Origin: Sulfurovum sp.
GTDB taxonomy: Bacteria; Campylobacterota; Campylobacteria; Campylobacterales; Sulfurovaceae
Direction of reading: 5' to 3'
Assembly (NCBI GenBank): GCA_027046415.1
Contig: JALTYW010000231.1
Location: 1 to 8,715 of the forward strand
Length of the DNA stretch: 8,715 bases
The position numbers and the translations under genes are program-made. Of this stretch, positions 1-5,696 are shown in pieces. Position 1 is the stretch's first letter, and every line of letters starts with the position of its first letter. The notes under the pieces are model-generated. The model ran no database searches, had not been told where the DNA came from, and was given only the letters and a program-made list of their open reading frames with translations.

Positions 1-56
1 CTAAATTTCTGTTCTGAAATGTGAGAACGCTTTACATACTTGTTTTTGACGACCAT
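1..56 (-). CDS. IS1595-family transposase, N-terminal 18 codons only (partial)
   Basis: An ATG at 56-54 opens a frame that stays open to the window edge and reads MVVKNKYVKRSHISEQKF. The pattern NKY-x-x-R-S-x-I-S-E-x-K-F resembles, from memory, the first residues of IS1595-family (ISXO2-like) transposases. In those proteins this segment leads into a helix-turn-helix and zinc-ribbon region, followed by the DDE/DDN catalytic domain. Only the N-terminus is visible, so catalytic residues and integrity cannot be judged. No strong Shine-Dalgarno sequence precedes the ATG, as is common for transposases kept at low expression. The assignment rests on a short match and should be checked with the flanking sequence. 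Confidence 0.55.
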   Translation of the reverse strand, partial: MVVKNKYVKRSHISEQKF

Positions 57-60
57 ACCG

Positions 61-93
61 TAACTTTAGCATACTTTTGTACCGCTAAAGTTA
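61..93. repeat. 10-bp perfect inverted repeat inside the IS end
   Basis: taactttagc (61-70) is exactly complementary to gctaaagtta (84-93), with a 13-nt loop. It lies between the presumed element end and the transposase ATG. It could be a subterminal transposase-binding site or an RNA hairpin shielding the transposase start from read-through translation. The stem is AT-rich and no U-tract follows on the minus strand, so it is not a good intrinsic terminator. The right arm contains the stop codon of the neighbouring 71-residue frame. Confidence 0.7.
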
Positions 94-306
94 TCTAGAC
101 CCTTTCTCAATACTTTTGTATTCTTGATAGGGAAATAGTAACTTTTTTGCTTCTTGCTGCCACATTAAACGAGCATCCTTTTCAGAATATTTCATCATGA
201 TGCCATTGGCATAATAGAGATCACTTTTGCACTCATTAATCGCATTGGCACCAAGTACTGATATACCAAAAATTAACACAATTATAATATGTACTACCTT
301 TTTCAT
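91..306 (-). CDS. Small exported protein, probably an N-terminal remnant cut off by the IS
   Basis: The 71-residue product begins with a clear signal peptide (MKK, then a hydrophobic stretch to about residue 20, GANA before the likely cleavage). The mature part starts INECKSDLYYANGIMM. That motif resembles, from memory, the mature N-terminus of uncharacterised Campylobacterota exported proteins that are several hundred residues long, so this looks like a stub. The last codons GGG TCT AGA TAA (G-S-R-stop) coincide with the presumed IS1595 end at 102-91, so the native frame probably continued beyond Lys68. The start overlaps the upstream gene's stop as ATGA (306-303), and GGAGGAGA lies 5 nt before the ATG, indicating translational coupling. 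GC is low (about one third). The full protein's function is unknown. It could instead be a real small exported protein. Confidence 0.65.
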   Translation of the reverse strand: MKKVVHIIIVLIFGISVLGANAINECKSDLYYANGIMMKYSEKDARLMWQQEAKKLLFPYQEYKSIEKGSR

Positions 307-1214
307 GGTCTCTCCTCCAGCATGCTTTCTACATCAAATTCACAGGCATCTGCATTCCAGTCGCTTATCTTGCTTCCATATACACCACCACCCAATAATT
401 GATTAAAATGAATATATTTTTTTGCTCTTTTTTTAATATTGTATGTCCAGTTTTCACTCATCCGAACAGAATGTTCTATACTGATATTGGAATCAGATAA
501 AAACATTTCACAATTAATCGCTTTGCCTCCTTCTGCCTCCAGTTCCACAGCTTTCTCTTTTGTAAGGTCGCTGCCGAGTATTTTTTGATCAACTTTTGCA
601 TACTGGAACATTAGATTCACTTTGATTTTGTCATTGAATTTTTTGATAATTTTGCGCTCCACATCATCCCTGATCCCATTATCATTAAAATCAATCCCAA
701 GCAGTGTTTCATTGTTTTTATCTTCGTCAGGTTCCGGCGGGAGTTTGAAGCCGTTGATCACTTCAGGCACGTAGAAGCGATAGACGATAGGTTTGACGCG
801 CATTCCCATACCGGGTTTCATTTTCATCAAATGTCTTATGGAGACCTCATAGAACCCTACCTCAAGCGGTCGGTTCGGTGTAAAACGCAGGGTGTTTTCG
901 TTTCGGTCGTAAGTAACGGAGCCTTTGATAGATTTATTTTTACTTCTCGAAATACCAAAGCCAAACATTCCCCATTTTTTCTTTTTACCCGTTAAACGCT
1001 TCAGTGTCACACTGTGCATTGTGCTTATGGGGTTGAGTGCTTCGTTAAAAACCGCTTCTATAGTAGTGTTGGCATCGGCTTCCGGTGAAGCGGGTGCGGG
1101 TGTGAGTGATGTAATGATACTCTGATCTGTCCCTTCTGACTTGGTCACATCGATCGTTGCTGCAAAGAGCATACCCGCTACTAAGAACAGTAGTAAACCT
1201 ATAAATTTTTTCAT
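303..1214 (-). CDS. Exported protein with an Ig-like domain and an EF-hand-like calcium loop
   Basis: The 303-residue product has a signal peptide (about residues 1-19). Residues about 37-149 look like a bacterial Ig-like (Big_5/SbsA type) fold: PASPEADANTTIEAVFNEAL, a strand pattern, then TLRFTPNRPLEVGFYEVSI. A proline/acidic linker (158-168, PPEPDEDKNNE) leads to D175-F-N-D-N-G-I-R-D-D-V-E186, which fits a 12-residue EF-hand loop with ligands at positions 1, 3, 5, 9 and 12. The C-terminal 115 residues are Lys-rich, of unknown fold, with two cysteines (C235, C291) that could form a disulfide. The start at 1214 follows AGGAGGAGG at good spacing. It is the first gene of a two-gene unit, its stop overlapping the next start. 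GC drops from about 46% over the Ig half to about 34% over the C-terminal half. It is probably periplasmic or surface-exposed; function unknown. Confidence 0.85.
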   Translation of the reverse strand: MKKFIGLLLFLVAGMLFAATIDVTKSEGTDQSIITSLTPAPASPEADANTTIEAVFNEALNPISTMHSVTLKRLTGKKKKWGMFGFGISRSKNKSIKGSVTYDRNENTLRFTPNRPLEVGFYEVSIRHLMKMKPGMGMRVKPIVYRFYVPEVINGFKLPPEPDEDKNNETLLGIDFNDNGIRDDVERKIIKKFNDKIKVNLMFQYAKVDQKILGSDLTKEKAVELEAEGGKAINCEMFLSDSNISIEHSVRMSENWTYNIKKRAKKYIHFNQLLGGGVYGSKISDWNADACEFDVESMLEERP

Positions 1215-1246
1215 CTTTTCCTCCTCCTATTTGAAAAATGCTCTTA

Positions 1247-1255
1247 AGTATAACA
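1247..1255 (-). promoter_or_regulatory. Likely extended -10 promoter of the exported two-gene unit
   Basis: On the minus strand TGTTATACT (1255-1247) matches an extended -10 element (TGn followed by TATACT, five of six to consensus). It lies about 33 nt upstream of the ATG at 1214. There is no good -35: the place where one would sit (1275-1270) reads TTCCCC and overlaps the C-tract. This fits the general picture that Campylobacterota sigma-70 promoters depend mainly on the -10. TTGACC at 1289-1284 is too far away (31 nt) to pair with this -10. Confidence 0.55.
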
Positions 1256-1265
1256 TAGTTCAAAC

Positions 1266-1273
1266 GGGGGGGG
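1266..1273 (-). repeat. Homopolymer run of eight C (G8 on the plus strand) in the promoter region
   Basis: Positions 1266-1273 are eight consecutive G on the plus strand, in otherwise moderate-GC intergenic DNA. On the transcribed strand the C8 run sits 14-21 nt upstream of the -10 hexamer, overlapping the expected -35 position. Runs of this length slip during replication in Campylobacter and Helicobacter. Poly-C or poly-G runs at the same promoter position are known to tune expression of Neisseria opc and porA. Phase variation here is inferred from one sequence. Confidence 0.8.
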
Positions 1274-1344
1274 AATTGATTTGGGTCAAGAGGAAAGCAA
1301 GAGAAGGATGCTGCGAAAAAGCAGAAGAAAGGTTAAAAGCTACT

Positions 1345-2127
1345 TCAAATCCCCAACTCTTTCTGCCTGTTGTCAAGATAACGGTCAACCCCTTCGACAA
1401 TCCCTTTTGCTATACGCTCCTGATAGTCTAGGCTAAAAAGTCGCTCTCTCTCTTTGGTGTTGGTAATGTAGCCTACCTCTACCAGAATGGAAGGTCTGCT
1501 CGCTCCGACAAGTACATAAAAAGGTGCCGGTTTGGCACCGCCGTTTTTGGCATCGGGGTATCTGCTGTGCAGGCGTTTCATAATATTGTGTTGCACATCA
1601 ATGGCAAGCTTGTGTGATTCAACTACTTTCGGTCCAGCCAGTACCGAATCGACAATCACATCCCTGCTCAGCATGTCCGTACCTTTCAGTACCGCTTCAT
1701 TCTCACGCTGTGCAATACGCTGTGAACGTCCGTCACGTGTCTTTTGCAGGTAGTATGTCTCTACCCCTTCTACTGCTTCAAAACGGCTTTTGTCGGCAAT
1801 GGCATTGGCATGGATGGAGATGAAAACATCGGCATCTTTCTGATCGGCAATGCGGGTACGTTCCCCAAGGGTCAGGAAACGGTCATTGCCCCGTGTCAGA
1901 TAAACCCGGTACCCCTCACGTCTAAATGCCTGTTCAAGCTTTTTGACCACCTGAAGCACCAATGTCTTCTCCTGCTTGCCGCCGCACTGCGCACCACAGT
2001 CATGACCACCATGCCCCGCATCGATCACCACAAGCCTGTTGGAGCGGTCAGGTCCTGTACACCCCTGCAAAGAGAAAAGTCCCAAAATGCATATACTCAA
2101 AATAGCAACATATGACCTAACCTGCAT
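1345..2127 (-). CDS. Lipoprotein N-acetylmuramoyl-L-alanine amidase (Amidase_3), tandem paralogue
   Basis: This zinc amidase should cleave the bond between N-acetylmuramic acid and L-alanine in peptidoglycan. Numbered from the ATG at 2127 (260 residues), a hydrophobic segment ends in a lipobox-like S-L-Q-G-Cys23, so the mature protein is probably membrane-anchored in the periplasm. Amidase_3 begins almost at once (about 32-252). Zinc ligands and catalytic residues are present: H39 (DAGHGG), E53, H106 (ISIHAN) and E217 (LVEVGY). It lacks the AMIN domain and linker of the upstream paralogue but matches it closely across the catalytic domain (for example VLAGPK-x-VES-x-KLAIDVQ). C44 and C48 (HDCGAQCGG) flank the zinc site, where the paralogue has Thr and Gly. 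The longest frame starts at a GTG at 2133, but the Shine-Dalgarno fits the ATG at 2127. It is the last gene of the core cluster. Confidence 0.93.
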   Translation of the reverse strand: MQVRSYVAILSICILGLFSLQGCTGPDRSNRLVVIDAGHGGHDCGAQCGGKQEKTLVLQVVKKLEQAFRREGYRVYLTRGNDRFLTLGERTRIADQKDADVFISIHANAIADKSRFEAVEGVETYYLQKTRDGRSQRIAQRENEAVLKGTDMLSRDVIVDSVLAGPKVVESHKLAIDVQHNIMKRLHSRYPDAKNGGAKPAPFYVLVGASRPSILVEVGYITNTKERERLFSLDYQERIAKGIVEGVDRYLDNRQKELGI

Positions 2128-2132
2128 CCTCA

Positions 2133-2138
2133 CTCCTA
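2133..2138 (-). promoter_or_regulatory. Ribosome binding site that decides the start of the lipoprotein amidase
   Basis: TAGGAG on the minus strand (2138-2133) contains the stop codon TAG of the upstream amidase. It lies 5 nt before the ATG at 2127. The alternative GTG start at 2133 shares its first base with this site and so would have no spacer. Stop codon and ribosome binding site overlap, so re-initiation by ribosomes ending on the first amidase is likely. Confidence 0.6.
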
Positions 2139-3365
2139 TAGTTCTATCTCTCGTTCTCTGTTGGCAAGATAGCGTTGTATACCCTCAGCGATCCCCTTGG
2201 CAATCTGCTCCTGATAGGCAGGAGTAAAGAGCCGTTTACGCTCTCTTGGGTGGGAGATGTACCCCACTTCTACCAGAATGGATGGGCGGCTGGCACCCAC
2301 AAGCACCCAGAAAGGGGCATGCCGCACACCGCCGTCACGCACCCCTTTATAGTGTGCCCTGAGGTTTGCCAAAATTCTGCGCTGTACATCGATAGCAAGT
2401 TTGTTCGACTCGACAATCTTCGGCCCTGCCAGTACCGAATCTATGATGACCTTTTTGCTCAGGGAACTGCTTGCACCCTTTAAAACAGCAGCATTCTCTC
2501 TTGCAGCAATACGCTGTGACTTGGCATCACGCGTCTTTTGTAGGTAAAATGTCTCTACTCCCTGTGCTTTGTTGCGCTTGCTTTTAGGCACAGAGTTGGC
2601 ATGGATGGAGACAAATACCCTCGCACCTTTTCTATCGGCAATGTGTGTACGCTGCGGCAGTTTCAAAAACCTGTCTGTCCGCCGTGTCATGTAGACCCTG
2701 AAACCGCGCTTTTTCAGCTGACGCTCCACACGTTTGGCAATCTGCAGGACAAGGTCTTTCTCCCGTTTTCCCCCGCCTATCGCTCCCGTATCGTGTCCGC
2801 CGTGTCCCGCATCGATCACGATCAGTTCCCCCTTGCCGCGTGGATAGGCTTTACTGTGTTTCATGATGTGGGGTTTTACCGCATGTTTTGTATGGGTTGT
2901 GTGCTTATGCTTCGTACGTCCCTTTCTCTTTGGAACAGTATGTTTTGTATGGCTCGTTTTGACACGTACACTATGACGTTTTTTCACTTTAAAGGGAGGC
3001 AGAGGGATATGGTAGGACTTATAGGAGAGTATCGGTCTGTAGGGCATACACCCGTAGCCTTTTCCCGTCTCCAGCACTACACGTACTGTTGTGGGTTTGT
3101 ACTGGGAAACCCGTATGGAGTAGCAGTGCGAGGAGTGCAAATGTTTGCCTACGGTACTGTTTTTAAGCTTCGCACCGGGAATGTCAAACACCTCACGATA
3201 CGGATGTTTAAGTGCAAAGTGGCGTATTTTGCCTTTATTGTAGGCTTTGTTGAAGTGCAGTCTGAGTTCACCTTTTTTTACCTCTGCCTTCTCAAGTATG
3301 GCAGAGGCATTAAGCAGTACTGTACCCAGTACGAGAAACAGCCAAAGAAGAGGCAGAGGCTTCAC
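2136..3365 (-). CDS. amiA: Exported N-acetylmuramoyl-L-alanine amidase with AMIN domain (AmiA/AmiC-type)
   Basis: This periplasmic zinc amidase cleaves peptide stems from peptidoglycan and is expected to act in daughter-cell separation. H. pylori AmiA is needed for cell separation and coccoid conversion. The 409 residues comprise a signal peptide (1-22, LLNASA), an AMIN-type beta domain (about 24-123), a linker (about 127-178) with nine His and many Lys/Arg, and Amidase_3 (about 180-402). H188 (DAGHGG), E202, H255 (VSIHAN) and E366 (LVEVGY) are the zinc and catalytic residues. The start is a GTG at 3365, one base after the stop of the flavoprotein gene. No in-frame ATG occurs before residue 168, and the signal peptide begins right at this GTG. 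The ribosome binding site is weak, so coupling to the upstream gene is likely. It holds the position of HP0772 and Cj1269c in the cluster. Confidence 0.95.
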   Translation of the reverse strand: MKPLPLLWLFLVLGTVLLNASAILEKAEVKKGELRLHFNKAYNKGKIRHFALKHPYREVFDIPGAKLKNSTVGKHLHSSHCYSIRVSQYKPTTVRVVLETGKGYGCMPYRPILSYKSYHIPLPPFKVKKRHSVRVKTSHTKHTVPKRKGRTKHKHTTHTKHAVKPHIMKHSKAYPRGKGELIVIDAGHGGHDTGAIGGGKREKDLVLQIAKRVERQLKKRGFRVYMTRRTDRFLKLPQRTHIADRKGARVFVSIHANSVPKSKRNKAQGVETFYLQKTRDAKSQRIAARENAAVLKGASSSLSKKVIIDSVLAGPKIVESNKLAIDVQRRILANLRAHYKGVRDGGVRHAPFWVLVGASRPSILVEVGYISHPRERKRLFTPAYQEQIAKGIAEGIQRYLANREREIEL

Positions 3366-3366
3366 G

Positions 3367-4476
3367 CTACTTCTTTTCTCCGTTCATCAGTCTCTCCATC
3401 AACTCTTTGACGGTGATGATCTCGTTGAGGCGGTACCCGTTGGCTCCTGTAAAAAAAAGTCCGGTTTCTGCAATGCCGTCGTACGCATCGGAAAGTCTGT
3501 CGGCGATACAGTAACCGACGATCTTCGCCTCTTCACCGCGGTTGCACGGTGCAACACAGTTGGAGATACAGGCAACCTTCGGTGCGGTTCCTTCTTCAAT
3601 ACGTTTGTGCAGTTCACTCTTTACCCCGCGTGCCGGGTACCCGACAGGAGATTTGAAGAGTTTGATATCCTCTTCTTTGGCATCGATGATCTTCTGTTTC
3701 ATCACATCGCTGGCATCACACTCAACCGTACCGATAAAGCGCGTACCAAGCTGTACACCGCTCGCACCCAGTTCCATCATATGTACAATATCTTCATGAT
3801 CCCAAACGCCTCCGGCTGCAATGACAGGCATACTGCCCCAGTTCTTCGCCTCTTCAACCACCGGCGGCAATATGTTCTCCAATTGGTTTTCGGGCAGGAA
3901 ACACTCTTCGTACTTGAAACCCTGATGTCCTCCGCTGAGCGGTCCTTCTACAATGACGGCATCTGGCAGACGGTTGTGCGTTTTCTTCCAGCGTCTACAA
4001 AGAATACGGAGTGCCTTTGCGGTAGAGACGATAGGCACAAGTGCGACATCTGGGTAGTCTTTCGCAGCTTCAGGCATGGTAAGCGGCAGTCCGGCACCGG
4101 TAATAATAATATTCGCACCCGCCTCACAGGCATCTTTTACCACTCGGTCATATTCACTCTGCGCATACAGGATATTGGCAGCAAGCGGTTTGTCACCACA
4201 GATCTTGCGTGCGTTTTCAAATATCTTCTTCAGTGCCTTAAAAGAGTAGAAATTGATCGCATCAAGCGGTCTGTGCTCTTTGCCTACCATCTCCTTGTCA
4301 TCAAGATAGCTTCTGTTTTTATATACTCCCGTTCCAACTGCCGATATTACTCCGAGACCACCCTCTTTGGAGACTGTTCCTGCCAGCTTATCCCAAGAGA
4401 TGCCAACCCCCATGCCTCCCTGGATGATCGGCTTTTCAATCGTATATTTTCCGATTTTAAGCGGTTTGAATGTCAT
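3367..4476 (-). CDS. Nitronate monooxygenase / 2-nitropropane dioxygenase-like FMN protein
   Basis: The 369-residue protein belongs to the FMN-dependent TIM-barrel group that includes nitronate monooxygenases and FabK-type enoyl-ACP reductases. FMN-site signatures are visible: IIQGGMG (17-23), the loop GGHQG (182-186) with the His used in catalysis by nitronate monooxygenases, AAGG (220-223) and LGTRF (243-247). The C-terminal part carries C303-x3-C307-x3-C311 and C323, then FTGANGYR (342-349). I recall this pattern from clostridial relatives, where its role is not known to me. Its start overlaps the tyrS stop (ATGA at 4476-4473), with AAGGTGG upstream. Orthologues sit between tyrS and the amidase gene in H. 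pylori and C. jejuni. The substrate cannot be read from sequence. No signal peptide, so cytoplasmic. Confidence 0.9.
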   Translation of the reverse strand: MTFKPLKIGKYTIEKPIIQGGMGVGISWDKLAGTVSKEGGLGVISAVGTGVYKNRSYLDDKEMVGKEHRPLDAINFYSFKALKKIFENARKICGDKPLAANILYAQSEYDRVVKDACEAGANIIITGAGLPLTMPEAAKDYPDVALVPIVSTAKALRILCRRWKKTHNRLPDAVIVEGPLSGGHQGFKYEECFLPENQLENILPPVVEEAKNWGSMPVIAAGGVWDHEDIVHMMELGASGVQLGTRFIGTVECDASDVMKQKIIDAKEEDIKLFKSPVGYPARGVKSELHKRIEEGTAPKVACISNCVAPCNRGEEAKIVGYCIADRLSDAYDGIAETGLFFTGANGYRLNEIITVKELMERLMNGEKK

Positions 4477-5678
4477 ATTCCCACCTTCACTTTCGCAAAT
4501 TTGCGTTTACCTACCTGTAGTATATACTCTCCTGCATTAAGGTTCATTTTTTCATCACTGATTTTTTCCTGATCGATACGCACAGCACCCTGCTTGATAT
4601 CACGTCGTGCCTGTGACGTTGAAGGCTCGATACCTGCATCGACCAGTGCCTTGCAGATCCATACTCCTTCTTCGACAGAGACTTCAGGCATATCCTCAGG
4701 CAGCTTGTTTGCTTTAAAGACATTGTCAAATGCCGCTTTTGCCGCTTTTGCCGCTTCCTCATCGTAAAAACGTGTCACCAGTTCCATAGCAAGGTTCTCT
4801 TTTGCCGTTTTTGGGTGTAGTTTTCCTGCCTCTGCATCTGCTTTCATCTGCGCGATCTCTTCAAGACTCTTGTCACTGAGCAGTTCATAGTAGCGCCACA
4901 TCAGCTCATCGGAGATGGAGAGTATCTTGGCATAGATATCATTTGGGGCTTCGGTAATACCGATATAGTTGTTCAGCGATTTACTCATCTTCTGTACACC
5001 GTCCAGCCCTTCAAGGATTGGCATCATCAACACCGCCTGCTCTTTGCCGACATTGTAAGTACGCTGCAGGTGCCGTCCCATCAGCAGGTTGAACTTCTGG
5101 TCTGTGCCGCCGATCTCAATATCGGACTTAAGCTCGACCGAGTCGTAGCCCTGAAGCAGCGGATATATAAACTCTGAGATGGAGATGCTCTGCCCCGCTT
5201 TATAGCGTTTTTCAAAATCGTCACGCTCAAGCATACGTGCGACATTGAAGGTTGTGGTCAGTGCCACCATACCTGACGCACCCAGCGCTTCCAGCCACTT
5301 GGAGTTAAAGACCACATCGGTTTTGTTCTCATCGAGGATATTGAAAACCTGTTCTGTGTAAGTCTTGGCATTGGCAACGATCGTATCACGGTCAAGGACT
5401 TTTCGCGTCTCACTCTTGCCTGTCGGGTCACCGATCATCGCAGTAAAATCACCGATGAGCAGTTGTACACGTCCTCCATGGTTTTGAAAGATGCGCAGTT
5501 TTTGAAGCAGTACGGTATGTCCAAGGTGCAGATCGGCACCGGTCGGGTCAAAGCCCGCTTTGACGGTATAGGTCTCGCCTGTTTCATAAAACTTTTTCAC
5601 CAGGGTTTCGATACGCTCCATATCGATGATCTCGGCAGTTCCCCTGCGAATCTCTTCTAACGCTTGACTGAGTGACAT
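4473..5678 (-). CDS. tyrS: Tyrosyl-tRNA synthetase
   Basis: This class I aminoacyl-tRNA synthetase charges tRNA-Tyr with tyrosine using ATP, in the cytoplasm. The 401 residues are a normal length. The HIGH-type motif is HLGH (51-54) in [14 protein letters not shown], the second ATP signature is KMSKS (230-234), and [13 protein letters not shown] (190-202) is typical of the TyrS core. The S4-type tRNA-binding domain occupies about 339-401 ([17 protein letters not shown]). The start at 5678 follows an AAAGGAT ribosome binding site, 18 nt after the spoT stop. The stop overlaps the next gene's start. A short Lys-Ala-Ala repeat at about 311-316 is encoded by a 9-bp tandem repeat. Confidence 0.98.
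   Translation of the reverse strand: MSLSQALEEIRRGTAEIIDMERIETLVKKFYETGETYTVKAGFDPTGADLHLGHTVLLQKLRIFQNHGGRVQLLIGDFTAMIGDPTGKSETRKVLDRDTIVANAKTYTEQVFNILDENKTDVVFNSKWLEALGASGMVALTTTFNVARMLERDDFEKRYKAGQSISISEFIYPLLQGYDSVELKSDIEIGGTDQKFNLLMGRHLQRTYNVGKEQAVLMMPILEGLDGVQKMSKSLNNYIGITEAPNDIYAKILSISDELMWRYYELLSDKSLEEIAQMKADAEAGKLHPKTAKENLAMELVTRFYDEEAAKAAKAAFDNVFKANKLPEDMPEVSVEEGVWICKALVDAGIEPSTSQARRDIKQGAVRIDQEKISDEKMNLNAGEYILQVGKRKFAKVKVGI
4732..4756. repeat. 9-bp tandem repeat inside tyrS
   Basis: gccgctttt occurs at 4732-4740 and 4741-4749 and continues as gccgctt to 4756, about 2.8 units. The unit is a multiple of three, so copy number changes would only add or remove a Lys-Ala-Ala step in a helical, non-catalytic part of TyrS. 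Confidence 0.8.
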
Positions 5679-5696
5679 ACTTTTTCTATCCTTTTT

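Larger units (their letters stand above)
1..102 (-). mobile_element. End of an IS1595-like insertion sequence (partial, runs off left edge)
   Basis: The element is inferred from two things. The start of an IS1595-type transposase lies at 56-1 on the minus strand. A plausible element end lies just before it, at 102, reading GGGTCTAGATAACTTTAGCG. IS1595-family ends commonly begin with GG(G/C), and the family makes 8-bp target duplications. The 8 bases outside this end (plus strand 103-110, tttctcaa) would be one copy of the duplication. The other end is outside the window, so neither the terminal inverted repeat nor the duplication can be confirmed here. The insertion falls inside the reading frame of the small exported protein gene next to it. 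The exact boundary at 102 is an inference. Confidence 0.5.

Noticed and set aside
61..93. Intrinsic terminator after the 71-residue gene
   Set aside because: The stem is AT-rich, the loop is long, and no U-tract follows on the minus strand.
1045..1263. Minus-strand 72-codon frame overlapping the promoter and start of the Ig/EF-hand protein gene
   Set aside because: It overlaps the well-supported 303-residue gene in another frame, and the translation looks random.
1258..1289. TTGACC (1289-1284) or TTGAAC (1263-1258) as a classic -35 for the exported gene pair
   Set aside because: Spacing to the TATACT -10 is 31 and 5 nt, and no good -10 lies 16-18 nt downstream of either.
1307..1325. Hairpin (CTGC/GCAG) after the lipoprotein amidase as a terminator
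   Set aside because: The stem has only 4 bp and no U-run follows, so termination here is not supported.
2601..3410. Plus-strand open frame (269 codons) opposite the AMIN amidase
   Set aside because: It is a shadow of a gene with clear catalytic motifs; the composition is rich in Cys, Phe and Tyr with no domain.
3247..4572. Long plus-strand open frame (441 codons) opposite the flavoprotein gene
   Set aside because: Its translation shows no recognisable domain, it lies antisense to two well-supported genes, and its length comes from the codon bias of the real frame.
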